Assembly (NCBI RefSeq): GCF_008122505.1
Contig: NZ_VSSB01000001.1
Span: 2,402,891-2,466,890 of the forward strand
Length of the DNA: 64,000 nucleotides
Source of the DNA: Agromyces mariniharenae
GTDB lineage: Bacteria > Actinomycetota > Actinomycetes > Actinomycetales > Microbacteriaceae
Direction: 5' to 3'
Below the pieces are notes generated by a model. The model made no database searches. It saw only the letters and a list, made by a program, of their open reading frames with translations, and was not told where the DNA came from. The translations under genes were made by a program, and so were the position numbers. Below, piece by piece: positions 56,492-64,000 of this stretch (within the stretch, counting starts at the first letter, position 1; every line of letters starts with the position of its first letter).

Positions 56492-56917
56492 AGGCGGTCG
56501 CGCCGGCGCGTTCGCGTCGAAGCGCTCCCGCGCCTCGCTGATGCGCGGGTAGTTCTCGATCGCCCAGCCGGCCAGGGCCATGGACGGCTCGATGAGCGTG
56601 CGGCCGACCTCGGTGAGCTCGTACTCGACGCGCGGCGGCACCTCCGCGTGCACGGTCCGCGCGACGAGCCCGTCGCGTTCGAGCTGACGCAGGGTGAGGG
56701 TCAGCATCCGCTGCGAGATGCCGGGGATGTGCCGCTGCAGCTCGGTGAAGCGCAGCAGGCCGTCGACGAGCGTGACGATGACGAGGAGCGACCACTTGTC
56801 GCCGATGCGGTCGAGCACCTCGCGTACGGCGCGCCCGTCGCCGTCACCACGGCTGGCGCACGCGCCCTCGTACTCGCTGCGAGCGGGTTGCGACTGCGGA
56901 TCCAGGGCGATCGTCAC
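56483..56917 (-). CDS. HxlR-family winged-helix regulator
   Basis: This 144-residue protein has a GTG start at 56917. The MarR-like winged helix of the HxlR family covers about residues 30-115: VREVLDRIGDKWSLLVIVTL, LRFTELQRHIPGISQRMLT, TLRQLERDGLVARTVHAEVP and RVEYELTEVGRTL. It keeps one Cys (ACAS, about 20) that might be redox-sensitive. It is divergent from the DoxX gene across 131 bp with repeated palindromes, so it probably represses both. Confidence 0.9.
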   Translation of the reverse strand: MTIALDPQSQPARSEYEGACASRGDGDGRAVREVLDRIGDKWSLLVIVTLVDGLLRFTELQRHIPGISQRMLTLTLRQLERDGLVARTVHAEVPPRVEYELTEVGRTLIEPSMALAGWAIENYPRISEARERFDANAPARPPSP

Positions 56918-56939
56918 CGCTTCCTCCGATGTTCCTCAC

Positions 56940-56982
56940 GCACACGCATGTGCCTCCTGCACGCTCGTGTGCCTTTTGCACG
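56940..56982. promoter_or_regulatory. Repeated GTGC-N5-GCAC palindromes in the hxlR-doxX intergenic region
   Basis: GTGCCTCCTGCACG (56950-56963) and GTGCCTTTTGCACG (56969-56982) are 12/14 identical and 19 bp apart, each with GTGC/GCAC arms. GCACACGCATGTGC (56940-56953) overlaps the first and is also palindromic. They lie between the divergent genes and are the likely HxlR binding sites. Confidence 0.5.
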
Positions 56983-57048
56983 TCCCTCAATACTCACGCA
57001 TCATGTGGTCACGCACAAACAGTAACCATCGACCCTGAGAGGGACCTC

Positions 57049-57417
57049 ATGCTCATCGCGTTCTGGATCGTCAGCGGCCTCGTCGCCCTCGCCTTCCTCG
57101 CCGCCGGCGTCATGAAGCTCGCCCGCCCGAAGGCGGCGCTCGCGGCATCCGGCATGGCCTGGACCGAGGACTTCAGCGAGTCGACGCTGAAGGCCATCGG
57201 CGCCGCCGAGGTGCTCGGCGCCATCGGCATCGTGCTGCCCGCGCTCACCGGTATCGCGCCGATCCTGAGCCCGATCGCCGCGTCCGCACTCGCGCTCGTG
57301 ATGGTGGGCGCCATCGTGGTGCACGTGCGTCGCACGGAGAACCCCACGGCGAACGTGGTGCTGCTGCTCCTCGCCGCGACGAGCGCCGTACTCGGGTTCG
57401 CCGCGCTCCTCGGCTGA
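57049..57417 (+). CDS. DoxX-family membrane protein
   Basis: This 122-residue protein has four membrane helices. The first helix ends LAAGVMKLARPKAAL and the second begins STLKAIGAAEVLGAIGIVLPAL (about 45-66), the DoxX family pattern. Such proteins are linked to redox or thiol stress and are often under an HxlR or TetR regulator, as here. ATG 57049 follows GAGAGGGA. The substrate is unknown. Confidence 0.85.
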   Translation: MLIAFWIVSGLVALAFLAAGVMKLARPKAALAASGMAWTEDFSESTLKAIGAAEVLGAIGIVLPALTGIAPILSPIAASALALVMVGAIVVHVRRTENPTANVVLLLLAATSAVLGFAALLG

Positions 57418-57638
57418 GCGGGGAGTGGGCCGGGACGCTCCGGTTGCTGGGAAATCCCCTGACGCGTTCGGGGTTCCGTCGCGGACGGGTTCCGTGGAAA
57501 CGCCTGATGAAGGTGACTATCGGATTGCATTGCCACAGTTCGGGCGTCTGCACAATGCCGACATGACGGCTTCAGGTGCGCGGTTCGACTCTGCTAAGAA
57601 AGGAACACCCCTGCCCTGCCAGTGATTGGAACTCACCG

Positions 57639-58046
57639 ATGAACGCCAACCGTGACGAGCAGTCCGACAACCAGGCGCGAAGCGACTACGACGCGGTCGG
57701 CGGCCGTCCGGCGGTCGCCGCGGTGGTCGACCGGTTCTACGTCCTCATCCTCGACGACGACCGACTCCGCGGGTACTTCGACGGCGTCGAGATGGACCGA
57801 CTCAAGCGGCACCAGACGGCACTCGTGTCCCAGGTGATGGGCGGACCGGTCGAGTACTCCGGCCGTCAGCTGCGTACCGTCCACCAGGGCAAGGGCATCT
57901 CGACCGATGCCTTCGCCGCCGTCGCGGGTCACCTCGTGACCGCGCTCACCGAGGCCGGGGTCGAGCCCGCGATCATCGACCGCACGGTGACGGCGGTCGC
58001 CGGCACGGCACCCGACATCATCGAGAACGACACGGCGGCCGGGTGA
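57639..58046 (+). CDS. Group I truncated hemoglobin (TrHbN type)
   Basis: This 135-residue 2-on-2 globin has the distal Tyr in AAVVDRFYVLILDD (B10, about 33), the helix E region LKRHQTALVSQVMGGP and the proximal His in LRTVHQGKGIS (F8, about 83). Truncated group I globins convert NO and O2 to nitrate. The flavohemoglobin-like gene starts 4 bp later, so the pair forms an NO-detoxification operon. The 221 bp upstream contain no other gene; a GCATTG...CAATGC inverted pair near 57526-57560 might be regulatory. Confidence 0.87.
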   Translation: MNANRDEQSDNQARSDYDAVGGRPAVAAVVDRFYVLILDDDRLRGYFDGVEMDRLKRHQTALVSQVMGGPVEYSGRQLRTVHQGKGISTDAFAAVAGHLVTALTEAGVEPAIIDRTVTAVAGTAPDIIENDTAAG

Positions 58047-58050
58047 CGCG

Positions 58051-59244
58051 GTGGACACCGCTGCGCTGAAGCGGACATGGGCGGCGGCCGAGAGCCTCGG
58101 CGATGAGGTGCCGCTGTTCTTCTACTCGCACCTGTTCCTGTCGCACCCCGAGCTGCGGGGCATGTTCCCCGTCTCGATGGCGACGCAGCGCGATCGGCTC
58201 GTCGGAGCGCTCGGGCGGATCGTGTCGAGCGTCGACGAACTCGACGAGGTGGTCGGGTTCATCGAGCAGCTGGGCCGCGACCACCGGCGCTTCGAGGTCA
58301 TCGCGGCCCACTACAACGCCGTCGGCGCCTCGCTGCTCGCCACCCTGAAGCACTTCCTCGGCGACGGGTGGACGGATGAGGTCGCCGCCGACTGGGCCGA
58401 GGCCTACGGGCTGATCGCCACGGTCATGGTCAAGGCGGCCGAGGAGTCCGAGTCGACCAGCCCGGCATCCTGGGGCGGTCACGTGACCGCGGTCGATCGG
58501 CGCGGGATGGACCTCACGGTCATCCAGGTCCGCCCCGAACCTCAGCTGGCGTTCGAGCCGGGCCAGTCGGTCGCGGTGGAGATCCCGGCCCGGCCGAGGC
58601 TGTGGCGCTATCTCAGCCCGGCCAACGCACCGCGTGCCGACGGCAGCGTCGAGTTCCACATCCAGATGGTCCCCGGAGGCCAGGTCAGCAGCAGCATGGT
58701 CCGTCACCTCGAGGCCGGCGAGACCATCCGCATCGGCGCCCCCGTGGGTCAGGAGCTGACCCTCGACGAGGACGAGCGTCGGCGCGACCTCATCATGGTG
58801 GCGGGCGGCACCGGCCTGGCTCCGCTCCGGTCCCACCTCGAGCGGATCGACCTGGAGTGGCAGGCGACCGGCCAGGCCCCCCAGGTCCACCTGTTCCACG
58901 GTGCACGACTGCCATGGAACCTCTACGAGAACCGGCTGCTCAAGAACCTCTCGGCACGCCCCTGGTTCACGTATACGCCCGTGGTCTCCGACGATCCCAG
59001 CTATCCCGGCAGGAAGGGCCTCGTCGGCGATGTCGCCGCGGAGGACGGATCGCTGCACGGGCGCCTCGCGCTCGTGTGCGGCTCGCCCGAGATGGTGCGG
59101 CACACGGTGTCCCGGCTCCGTGCCGCGGGGATCGCCCCGACCGACGTCCGATTCGAGCAGTTCGCGACGCTCGACGAAGACAGTCATGAACTCCACCACC
59201 ACACCCATGATCCGGAGCCGGCTCGGCTGCCGGGGAGCGAATAG
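58051..59244 (+). CDS. Flavohemoglobin-like globin/FAD/NAD reductase
   Basis: The protein is 397 residues from GTG 58051. The globin domain covers about 1-135 (FFYSHLFLSHPELRGMFP; proximal His in QLGRDHRRFEV, about 79). The FAD domain (about 148-250) contains WRYLSPANAP, a variant of the usual RxYS flavin motif. The NAD domain begins VAGGTGLAPLRSHLERI (about 250) and ends CGSPEMVRHTV. The reductase would deliver electrons to its own heme and perhaps to the truncated globin. The likely reaction is NO dioxygenation. A His-rich tail (HHHTHDPE) is unusual. Confidence 0.87.
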   Translation: MDTAALKRTWAAAESLGDEVPLFFYSHLFLSHPELRGMFPVSMATQRDRLVGALGRIVSSVDELDEVVGFIEQLGRDHRRFEVIAAHYNAVGASLLATLKHFLGDGWTDEVAADWAEAYGLIATVMVKAAEESESTSPASWGGHVTAVDRRGMDLTVIQVRPEPQLAFEPGQSVAVEIPARPRLWRYLSPANAPRADGSVEFHIQMVPGGQVSSSMVRHLEAGETIRIGAPVGQELTLDEDERRRDLIMVAGGTGLAPLRSHLERIDLEWQATGQAPQVHLFHGARLPWNLYENRLLKNLSARPWFTYTPVVSDDPSYPGRKGLVGDVAAEDGSLHGRLALVCGSPEMVRHTVSRLRAAGIAPTDVRFEQFATLDEDSHELHHHTHDPEPARLPGSE

Positions 59245-59255
59245 GGGTACCACGC

Positions 59256-59984
59256 ATGTCGCAGAACGAGACCGACCCCGACACCCTCGCCGACTCGGGC
59301 GCCGACTCGGGCAGCGGGCCCGAGCATGACCTGGCCGTCGCGGTGAGCCACCTCCCCGACCCCCATTCGGTCGAGTTCACCATGAAGATCCGCGGCGGCG
59401 CCTACGACCGCCTCGAGGTCGACAACTTCATGCGCGACCTCGCGACGGCGATCGCCGAGGTCAAGGCGGCTGCGGCCAGCACCCGGCAGGAGCTCGCCGA
59501 ACTGCGAGCGCAGAAGACCACCCAGAGTGCGTCCGGTCCCGACTCCGACGACGAGATCACGGCGGGCGCGGTCGGGCTGCTCACCCAGGCCCAGCTCATC
59601 GCCGACAAGGCCGTGGCCGACGCCGAGCAGTACGCACGCGACCTCGTGCTGACCGCGCGCAGCCAGTACCGGGAGATCCTGGAGCGCGCCGAGAGCACCG
59701 CCAGCCAGGCGGCGACGGCGACCATCCCCGCCGAGCACGTTCCGCCCGTTCCCGAGATCGAGTACGTCCGCACCTACGCGCAGGTCGCGCAGATCCAGCT
59801 GCGCTCGGTCCTCGAGGCCCTCACCGAGCAGGTCGACCGCCTCGGCAGCCTGCCGCAGCCGTCGGCCGACGCCGGTGCGGCGCCCGCCGACGCCGACGCC
59901 GCCACCGACGAGGACGAGGGTCCCACCGGGGAGCCCGACTGGGCACCATCGGCCTCGGGATCGACCGCCGCCGAGTCGCACTGA
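59256..59984 (+). CDS. DivIVA-like coiled-coil protein
   Basis: The protein is 242 residues. An acidic N-terminal tail precedes SVEFTMKIRGGAYDRLEVDNFMRDLATAI (about 38-66), close to the RGYDxxEVDxFL signature of DivIVA domains. An Ala/Glu-rich coiled coil (AEVKAAAASTRQELAELRAQ, LIADKAVADAEQYARDLVLTARSQY) and an acidic Pro-rich tail follow. It probably binds membrane poles or other coiled coils. It is 11 bp downstream of the flavohemoglobin-like gene, although the functions look unrelated. Confidence 0.75.
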   Translation: MSQNETDPDTLADSGADSGSGPEHDLAVAVSHLPDPHSVEFTMKIRGGAYDRLEVDNFMRDLATAIAEVKAAAASTRQELAELRAQKTTQSASGPDSDDEITAGAVGLLTQAQLIADKAVADAEQYARDLVLTARSQYREILERAESTASQAATATIPAEHVPPVPEIEYVRTYAQVAQIQLRSVLEALTEQVDRLGSLPQPSADAGAAPADADAATDEDEGPTGEPDWAPSASGSTAAESH

Positions 59985-59996
59985 GGGGTCCCCTCG

Positions 59997-60581
59997 TCAA
60001 TCACTCGACGTGGGGTGTTGCTGCGCGGGCAGGGTGCGGTCGAGGCTCGGCCCGGTGCCCGGTGATCCGTAGCGCAGCGGTGAGGCTGTCACGACCGCGC
60101 TCGCGACGAGGGCGAGCACGGTGGCGATCGAGCAGGCACGCACCATGACGGCGGCGGTCCTCCCTTCGAGCCGCCGGCCGGCCGCGGCAACGACTCCGAT
60201 GCCGGCCAGACCTCCGGCGGTGTTGACGATGACGTCGGTCACGTCGGAGCTCCCGACCGCCAGCACGTACTGCGCGATCTCCAGGCCGAGGCTCGCCGAG
60301 GCGAACACGCCCGCGGCCCTCCACCACGACCACGACGGCGCGAGGAGACGGAGGTAGACGCCGAACGGCACGAAGAGCAGGAGGTTCGCGACGACCTCGA
60401 GCGGCCGGCTGGCCCCGGTCCCGTCGCCGGGCACGAACGGGACGAGCTTGATCACGCGCCGCCCGTCGTCGCCGACCCAGGGGACCTCGAGCTTCCAGAG
60501 CACGAGCCACACGAGCAGGACGAGGTAGACGGCCAACAGCGCGACCAGGACGGTCCTGGTCCTGGATCGCCACCCGGTCAC
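59997..60581 (-). CDS. VanZ-family membrane protein
   Basis: The protein is 194 residues from GTG 60581, with about five membrane segments. The VanZ-like pattern is VVANLLLFVPFGVYLRLL (about 65-82) and LGLEIAQYVLAVGSSDVTDVIVNTAGGLAGI (about 100-130). VanZ proteins are associated with low-level teicoplanin resistance or lipid-linked cell-envelope processes. Translation is coupled to the VanY-like gene by a GTGA overlap. Confidence 0.87.
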   Translation of the reverse strand: MTGWRSRTRTVLVALLAVYLVLLVWLVLWKLEVPWVGDDGRRVIKLVPFVPGDGTGASRPLEVVANLLLFVPFGVYLRLLAPSWSWWRAAGVFASASLGLEIAQYVLAVGSSDVTDVIVNTAGGLAGIGVVAAAGRRLEGRTAAVMVRACSIATVLALVASAVVTASPLRYGSPGTGPSLDRTLPAQQHPTSSD

Positions 60582-61234
60582 TGCTGCATCCTCGGGTCCT
60601 GCGTGGGATCGGCAAACGTCGCGGGGCAGCCGCTGCCGACCGCCTCGGGGCGCAGTTCGTAGTGCCAGGGCTCGTTGTCGTACGTGGGGCACAGGCCGTA
60701 CGCGGCGCCGAACTCCGAGAGCCACGCCGCATCCGTCGCCCCGAGGTCGACCGCGTCCCCCGAGACGTGCGCGGAGGTGTCGGCCGTGGCGACCCACCTG
60801 GCGGCCTCCGCCTCCGAGCCGTAGGTGGAGACCGCCTCGCGGAGCAGCCGGTCCTGGTACTCCGTGGATCGCCACCCGCTGTTGACGAGGAACTCCAGGC
60901 CGTCGGCGGAGGCATCCGTCGCCGCGTCGCGCAGCGCCCGGAGCAGCTCGGCGTCGAGGTTGGCGACGCCGGCGTACCGGTCGTCGAAGACCGTCACGCC
61001 GTCGGGCAGGACGCCGTCGGCCTCGGTCATCGCGCCGTCGGCCTCGGTCGCTGCGCCGTCGGCCGCCGGGCCGGGGAGATCGCCTCGCGGGATCTCCCCG
61101 AAGGAGGTCGCCGACGACGGCGGCGACTGTGCGGCGGATGCCCCGACGACGGCGGCGGTGGCGACGGCCAGGCCGACCGCGAGGAACGCGAGGGTCCGGC
61201 GCAGCCGTCGTCGTGCGGTGGTGGATCGACTCAT
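60578..61234 (-). CDS. VanY-like D-alanyl-D-alanine carboxypeptidase (M15)
   Basis: This 218-residue exported peptidase has one N-terminal helix (LAFLAVGLAVATAAVVGASA). A repeat-rich linker (ADGAATEADGAMTEADG) follows, encoded by near-identical 21-bp repeats. The M15B domain has zinc ligands in TSAHVSGDAVDLG (SxHxxGxAxD, about 158) and EPWHYELRP (about 193). It removes terminal D-Ala from peptidoglycan precursors or nascent wall. It is divergent from a VanRS-like two-component system. Confidence 0.9.
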   Translation of the reverse strand: MSRSTTARRRLRRTLAFLAVGLAVATAAVVGASAAQSPPSSATSFGEIPRGDLPGPAADGAATEADGAMTEADGVLPDGVTVFDDRYAGVANLDAELLRALRDAATDASADGLEFLVNSGWRSTEYQDRLLREAVSTYGSEAEAARWVATADTSAHVSGDAVDLGATDAAWLSEFGAAYGLCPTYDNEPWHYELRPEAVGSGCPATFADPTQDPRMQQ

Positions 61235-61309
61235 GCGGCCAAGTCAACGCAGCGCGGCGTTGCCAGGCCGTATGCGGTTTTCGATAGGCGGACGATATGC
61301 GCCGCCTTC

Positions 61310-61322
61310 TACCATCGAGGGC
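61310..61322 (+). promoter_or_regulatory. -10 box of leaderless response-regulator promoter
   Basis: TACCAT (61310-61315), seven bases, ATG at 61323. Two TATGC elements (61271 and 61296) 25 bp apart in the divergent region may be regulator sites. Confidence 0.5.
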
Positions 61323-62018
61323 ATGCGTGTTCTGGTCGTCGAGGATGAGCCGTTCATGGCGGAGGCCATCCGCGACGGGTTGCGCCTCGAGGCGATCGCG
61401 GCCGACATCGCCGGTGACGGGGACACCGCCCTGGAGCTGCTGGGCATCAACGCCTACGACATCGCCGTCCTCGACCGCGACATCCCCGGACCATCGGGCG
61501 ACGAGATCGCCCGCCGCATCGTCGCATCGGGCAGCGGCATGCCGATCCTGATGCTGACCGCCGCCGACCGGCTCGACGACAAGGCGTCGGGGTTCGAGCT
61601 CGGCGCCGACGACTACCTCACCAAGCCGTTCGAGCTCCGGGAGCTCGTGCTGCGGCTGCGGGCGCTCGACCGCCGACGGGCGGTCAGCCGACCGCCCGTG
61701 CGCGAGATCGCGGGCCTTCGCCTCGATCCGTTCCGCCGCGAGGTCTTCCGCGACGGGCGGTACGTCGCGCTGACGAGGAAGCAGTTCGCCGTGCTCGAGG
61801 TGCTCGTCGCCGCCGAGGGGGGCGTCGTCAGTGCCGAGGAACTGCTCGAGCGGGCCTGGGACGAGAACGCCGACCCGTTCACCAACGCCGTGCGCATCAC
61901 GGTCTCCGCGCTGCGCAAGCGGCTCGGGGAACCGTGGCTGATCGCCACGATGCCCGGCGTCGGCTACCGCATCGACACGGGACCCGCCTCGGCCGGCGAG
62001 GGAGGCGGACATGGCTAG
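61323..62018 (+). CDS. OmpR/VanR-type response regulator
   Basis: The protein is 231 residues. The receiver domain has VVEDEPFMAEAI (acidic pair), phospho-Asp in IAVLDRDIPG (about 51), Thr in LMLTAADR and Lys in YLTKPFELREL (about 102). The winged-helix DNA-binding domain ends VRITVSALRKRLGEPWLIATMPGVGYRI. It is divergent from vanY/vanZ-like genes, which it probably regulates, and overlaps the kinase gene by 8 bp. Confidence 0.92.
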   Translation: MRVLVVEDEPFMAEAIRDGLRLEAIAADIAGDGDTALELLGINAYDIAVLDRDIPGPSGDEIARRIVASGSGMPILMLTAADRLDDKASGFELGADDYLTKPFELRELVLRLRALDRRRAVSRPPVREIAGLRLDPFRREVFRDGRYVALTRKQFAVLEVLVAAEGGVVSAEELLERAWDENADPFTNAVRITVSALRKRLGEPWLIATMPGVGYRIDTGPASAGEGGGHG

Positions 62019-63129
62019 GGCGCCGGGGCTGAGCGTCCGGTTCAAGCTCACCCTGAGCTACGCCGGCTTCCTCATGGTCGCGGGCGCCGCGCTGCTCGCG
62101 GTCGTGTGGCTGTTCCTCCTGCGCTACGTGCCCCCCGAGGCGATCCAGACCATCGGTGGCTTCGTGCCCGGCCGCGACGACCTCGTGCGCGCGTTCGTGC
62201 CGGCGGCGGCCTGGGCGCTGTGCTTCCTGCTCGTGTTCGGACTGCTCGGCGGGTGGCTCCTCGCCGGCCGCATGCTCGCCCCGCTCGCGCGCATCACGTC
62301 GGCGACCCGCAGTGCCGCGAGCGGGTCGCTCTCCCACCGGATCGAGCTGGAGGGTCGCCAGGATGAGTTCCACGAGCTCGCCGACAGCTTCGACGCCATG
62401 CTCGCCCGGCTCGAAGCGCAGGTGGCCGAGCAGCAGCGGTTCGCGGCCAACGCCTCTCACGAGCTGCGGACTCCGCTCGCGATCACGCAGACCCTGCTGG
62501 AGGTCGCCGAGAACGATCCGCGGCGTGACGATGATGAGCTCATCGAACGCCTCCGCGTCGTCAACGCCCGAGCGATCGACCTCACCGAGGCGCTGCTCCT
62601 GCTCAGCCGCACCGACCAGCGGTCCTTCACCCGCACGCCGGTCGACCTGTCCCTCATCGCCGAGGAGGCCGCCGAGACGCTCCTCCCGCTCGCGGAGAAG
62701 CACGGCGTCGGCATCGAGACGTCGGGGGAGATCACCCCTGCCCTCGGATCGCACGCGCTCCTGCTGCAGCTGGCGACGAACCTCCTGCACAACGCCATCG
62801 TCCACAACCTGCCCGAGCACGGCACGGTGCACGTCGAGACCGGGGTCGATTCCGAGTCGGCGGTGCTGACCGTCGAGAACACGGGGGAGCAGCTCAGCCC
62901 GCAGCTCGTCTCCACGCTCACCGAGCCGTTCCAGCGCGGCACCGAGCGCATCCGCACCGACCACGCGGGGGTCGGCCTCGGGCTGGCCATCGTCGCGAGC
63001 ATCACCCGGGCGCACGACGGGACGCTCGACATCGCCGCCCGCCCCGACGGTGGGCTGCGGGTCACGGTGCGGCTCCCCGCGGCATCCGTCACGGCGACGC
63101 ACGCAGCGGTCGACGCCGACCGGCGCTGA
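62011..63129 (+). CDS. Sensor histidine kinase (VanS-like)
   Basis: The protein is 372 residues with two membrane helices (about 12-36 and 66-90) around a short extracellular loop of about 30 residues. HAMP domain (about 90-145). Phospho-acceptor His in FAANASHELRTPLAITQTLLE (about 151). The ATPase domain has NLLHNAIVHN (N box, about 260) and HAGVGLGLAIVASI (G box, about 325). The short sensor loop is typical of kinases that sense membrane or wall perturbation. Partner of the response regulator upstream. Confidence 0.92.
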   Translation: MARAPGLSVRFKLTLSYAGFLMVAGAALLAVVWLFLLRYVPPEAIQTIGGFVPGRDDLVRAFVPAAAWALCFLLVFGLLGGWLLAGRMLAPLARITSATRSAASGSLSHRIELEGRQDEFHELADSFDAMLARLEAQVAEQQRFAANASHELRTPLAITQTLLEVAENDPRRDDDELIERLRVVNARAIDLTEALLLLSRTDQRSFTRTPVDLSLIAEEAAETLLPLAEKHGVGIETSGEITPALGSHALLLQLATNLLHNAIVHNLPEHGTVHVETGVDSESAVLTVENTGEQLSPQLVSTLTEPFQRGTERIRTDHAGVGLGLAIVASITRAHDGTLDIAARPDGGLRVTVRLPAASVTATHAAVDADRR

Positions 63130-63192
63130 GGACCGGGCTCCCGGAGAAGTCCCCGTGCGTCGCCCCGTGCGAATTCGGGTGCGGCGCGACCA

Positions 63193-63210
63193 TTAGGATA
63201 GCCTTACCTA
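63193..63210. promoter_or_regulatory. DtxR/IdeR-type iron box
   Basis: TTAGGATAGCCTTACCTA matches the actinobacterial iron-box consensus TTAGGTTAGSCTAACCTAA at nearly every position. It lies 20 bp upstream of an iron-transport lipoprotein start, where an iron-loaded repressor would block transcription. Confidence 0.85.
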
Positions 63211-63230
63211 CCGCTGTGAGGAATCCATCT

Positions 63231-64000
63231 ATGCGTCCCCTGCTCCGTGCTGCCCTCGTTCCGCTCGCCGCCGTGCCGCTCCTGCTCGCGGGCTGCGCCA
63301 CGGGAGGAGGAGCCGCGCCCGACGACGCGCTCGTCGTCTACAACGCGCAGCACGAGCAGCTCACGGAGGAGTGGGTCGCGGCCTTCACCGAGGAGACGGG
63401 GATCGACGTCGTGCTCCGCAACGGCGGCGACAGCGAGCTGGCGAACCAGCTCGTCGCCGAGGGATCGGCGTCGCCCGCCGACGTGTTCCTCACCGAGAAC
63501 TCGCCCGCCATGTCGCTCGTCGAGGAGGCGGGCCTGTTCGCGCCCGTCGACGAGTCCACGCTCGAGCTCGTGCCCGAGCAGTACCGACCCTCCACGGGGG
63601 CGTGGACGGGCATCGCCGCCCGCTCGACCGTGCTCGTCTACAACCCGTCGCTCATCACCGAGGCCGAGCTGCCGGCCTCGCTCATGGACCTCCAGCAGCC
63701 CGAGTGGAAGGGTCGCTGGGGCGCGGCGCCGAGCGGTGCCGACTTCCAGGCCATCGTCTCGGCCGTGCTCGAGACGCAGGGCGAGGACGCTACCAGCGCG
63801 TGGCTCGAGGGCATGCACGAGAACGCGACCATCTACCGCAACAACATCGCGACGATGAAGGCCGTCAACGCGGGCGAGGTGCCAGTCGGCGTGATCTACC
63901 ACTACTACTGGTACCGCGACCAGGACGAGACGGCCGAGAACAGCGGCAACACCGAGCTGCACTACTTCGGCAACCAGGACCCCGGTGCGTTCGTGAGCGT
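63231..64000 (+). CDS. Iron(III) ABC transporter substrate-binding lipoprotein (3' end outside window)
   Basis: The frame is open to the window end (256 codons visible). Lipobox LLLAGC (Cys about 22). The fold and motifs are those of FbpA/FutA ferric-binding proteins: LVVYNAQHEQLTEEWVAAF (about 35), VLRNGGDSELANQLVAEG, ADVFLTENSP and TGIAARSTVLVYNP, followed by the Tyr-rich iron ligand region VIYHYYWYRDQ (about 223). RBS GAGGAA. The iron box upstream makes iron regulation very likely. Confidence 0.9.
   Translation, partial: MRPLLRAALVPLAAVPLLLAGCATGGGAAPDDALVVYNAQHEQLTEEWVAAFTEETGIDVVLRNGGDSELANQLVAEGSASPADVFLTENSPAMSLVEEAGLFAPVDESTLELVPEQYRPSTGAWTGIAARSTVLVYNPSLITEAELPASLMDLQQPEWKGRWGAAPSGADFQAIVSAVLETQGEDATSAWLEGMHENATIYRNNIATMKAVNAGEVPVGVIYHYYWYRDQDETAENSGNTELHYFGNQDPGAFVS

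Noticed and set aside
59997..63129. Full glycopeptide resistance cluster
   Set aside because: No VanH, VanA/VanB-type ligase or VanX in the window; only VanR/S/Y/Z-like genes.

Overview
The window is about 70% G+C, almost fully coding, and carries several markers of an actinobacterium of the family Microbacteriaceae (Agromyces/Microbacterium-like). These markers are many leaderless genes with TANNNT boxes 6-7 nt before the start codon, a small-protein family (29335-29688) I know mainly from that family, a DtxR/IdeR-type iron box, and REP-like palindromes. I see no rRNA, tRNA, CRISPR array, IS element or prophage; this is ordinary chromosome with a dense accessory metabolic load.

Layout. 1-2119: 3' part of a Ski2-type RNA helicase. 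2171-3097: EamA exporter. 3348-7034: a very large secreted nuclease/5'-nucleotidase fusion with a strong promoter and a PHO-box-like repeat upstream. 7133-9143: copper-handling operon (membrane protein, YcnI, CopC). 9241-11271: RecQ. 11350-12954: three tandem paralogous four-helix membrane proteins, with a fossil of a GH3 beta-glucosidase between the first two. 13199-15334: acyl-CoA oxidase. 15445-18165: DrrAB-like exporter divergent from its TetR regulator, with a twin operator. 18168-31878: housekeeping and small-molecule enzymes (GH16-like protein, malate dehydrogenase, DUF427, prolyl aminopeptidase, zinc protease, several alpha/beta hydrolases, EamA, alcohol dehydrogenase, PHP phosphoesterase, AraC regulator) and several small orphan proteins.

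31958-36862: a lipoprotein hydrolase, then a divergent sugar-acid locus. A Zn dehydrogenase, an SMP-30 lactonase and an IlvD/Edd-type dehydratase together match the first three steps of a non-phosphorylating sugar oxidation route. 37323-41820: fatty-acid desaturase, alcohol dehydrogenase and Bcr/CflA efflux pump, with a divergent MmyB-type regulator.

41906-55770 is the most striking locus. Secreted GH43-type and TIM-barrel glycosidases are divergently transcribed from a 1204-residue multi-domain GH43 protein across a 64-bp dyad. A ROK regulator carries the same TTGACGGAAAAAT element in its promoter and is followed by a sulfonate/sulfate-ester type ABC importer and two cytoplasmic sulfatases. 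The layout suggests a regulon for a sulfated plant or algal glycan or its sulfate esters.

55767-57417: two DUF202 proteins, an HxlR regulator and a DoxX protein. 57639-59984: truncated hemoglobin, flavohemoglobin-like NO dioxygenase and a DivIVA-like coiled-coil protein. 59997-63129: VanY/VanZ-like pair divergent from a VanR/VanS-like two-component system, without vanHAX. 63231-end: start of an iron ABC transporter under an iron box.
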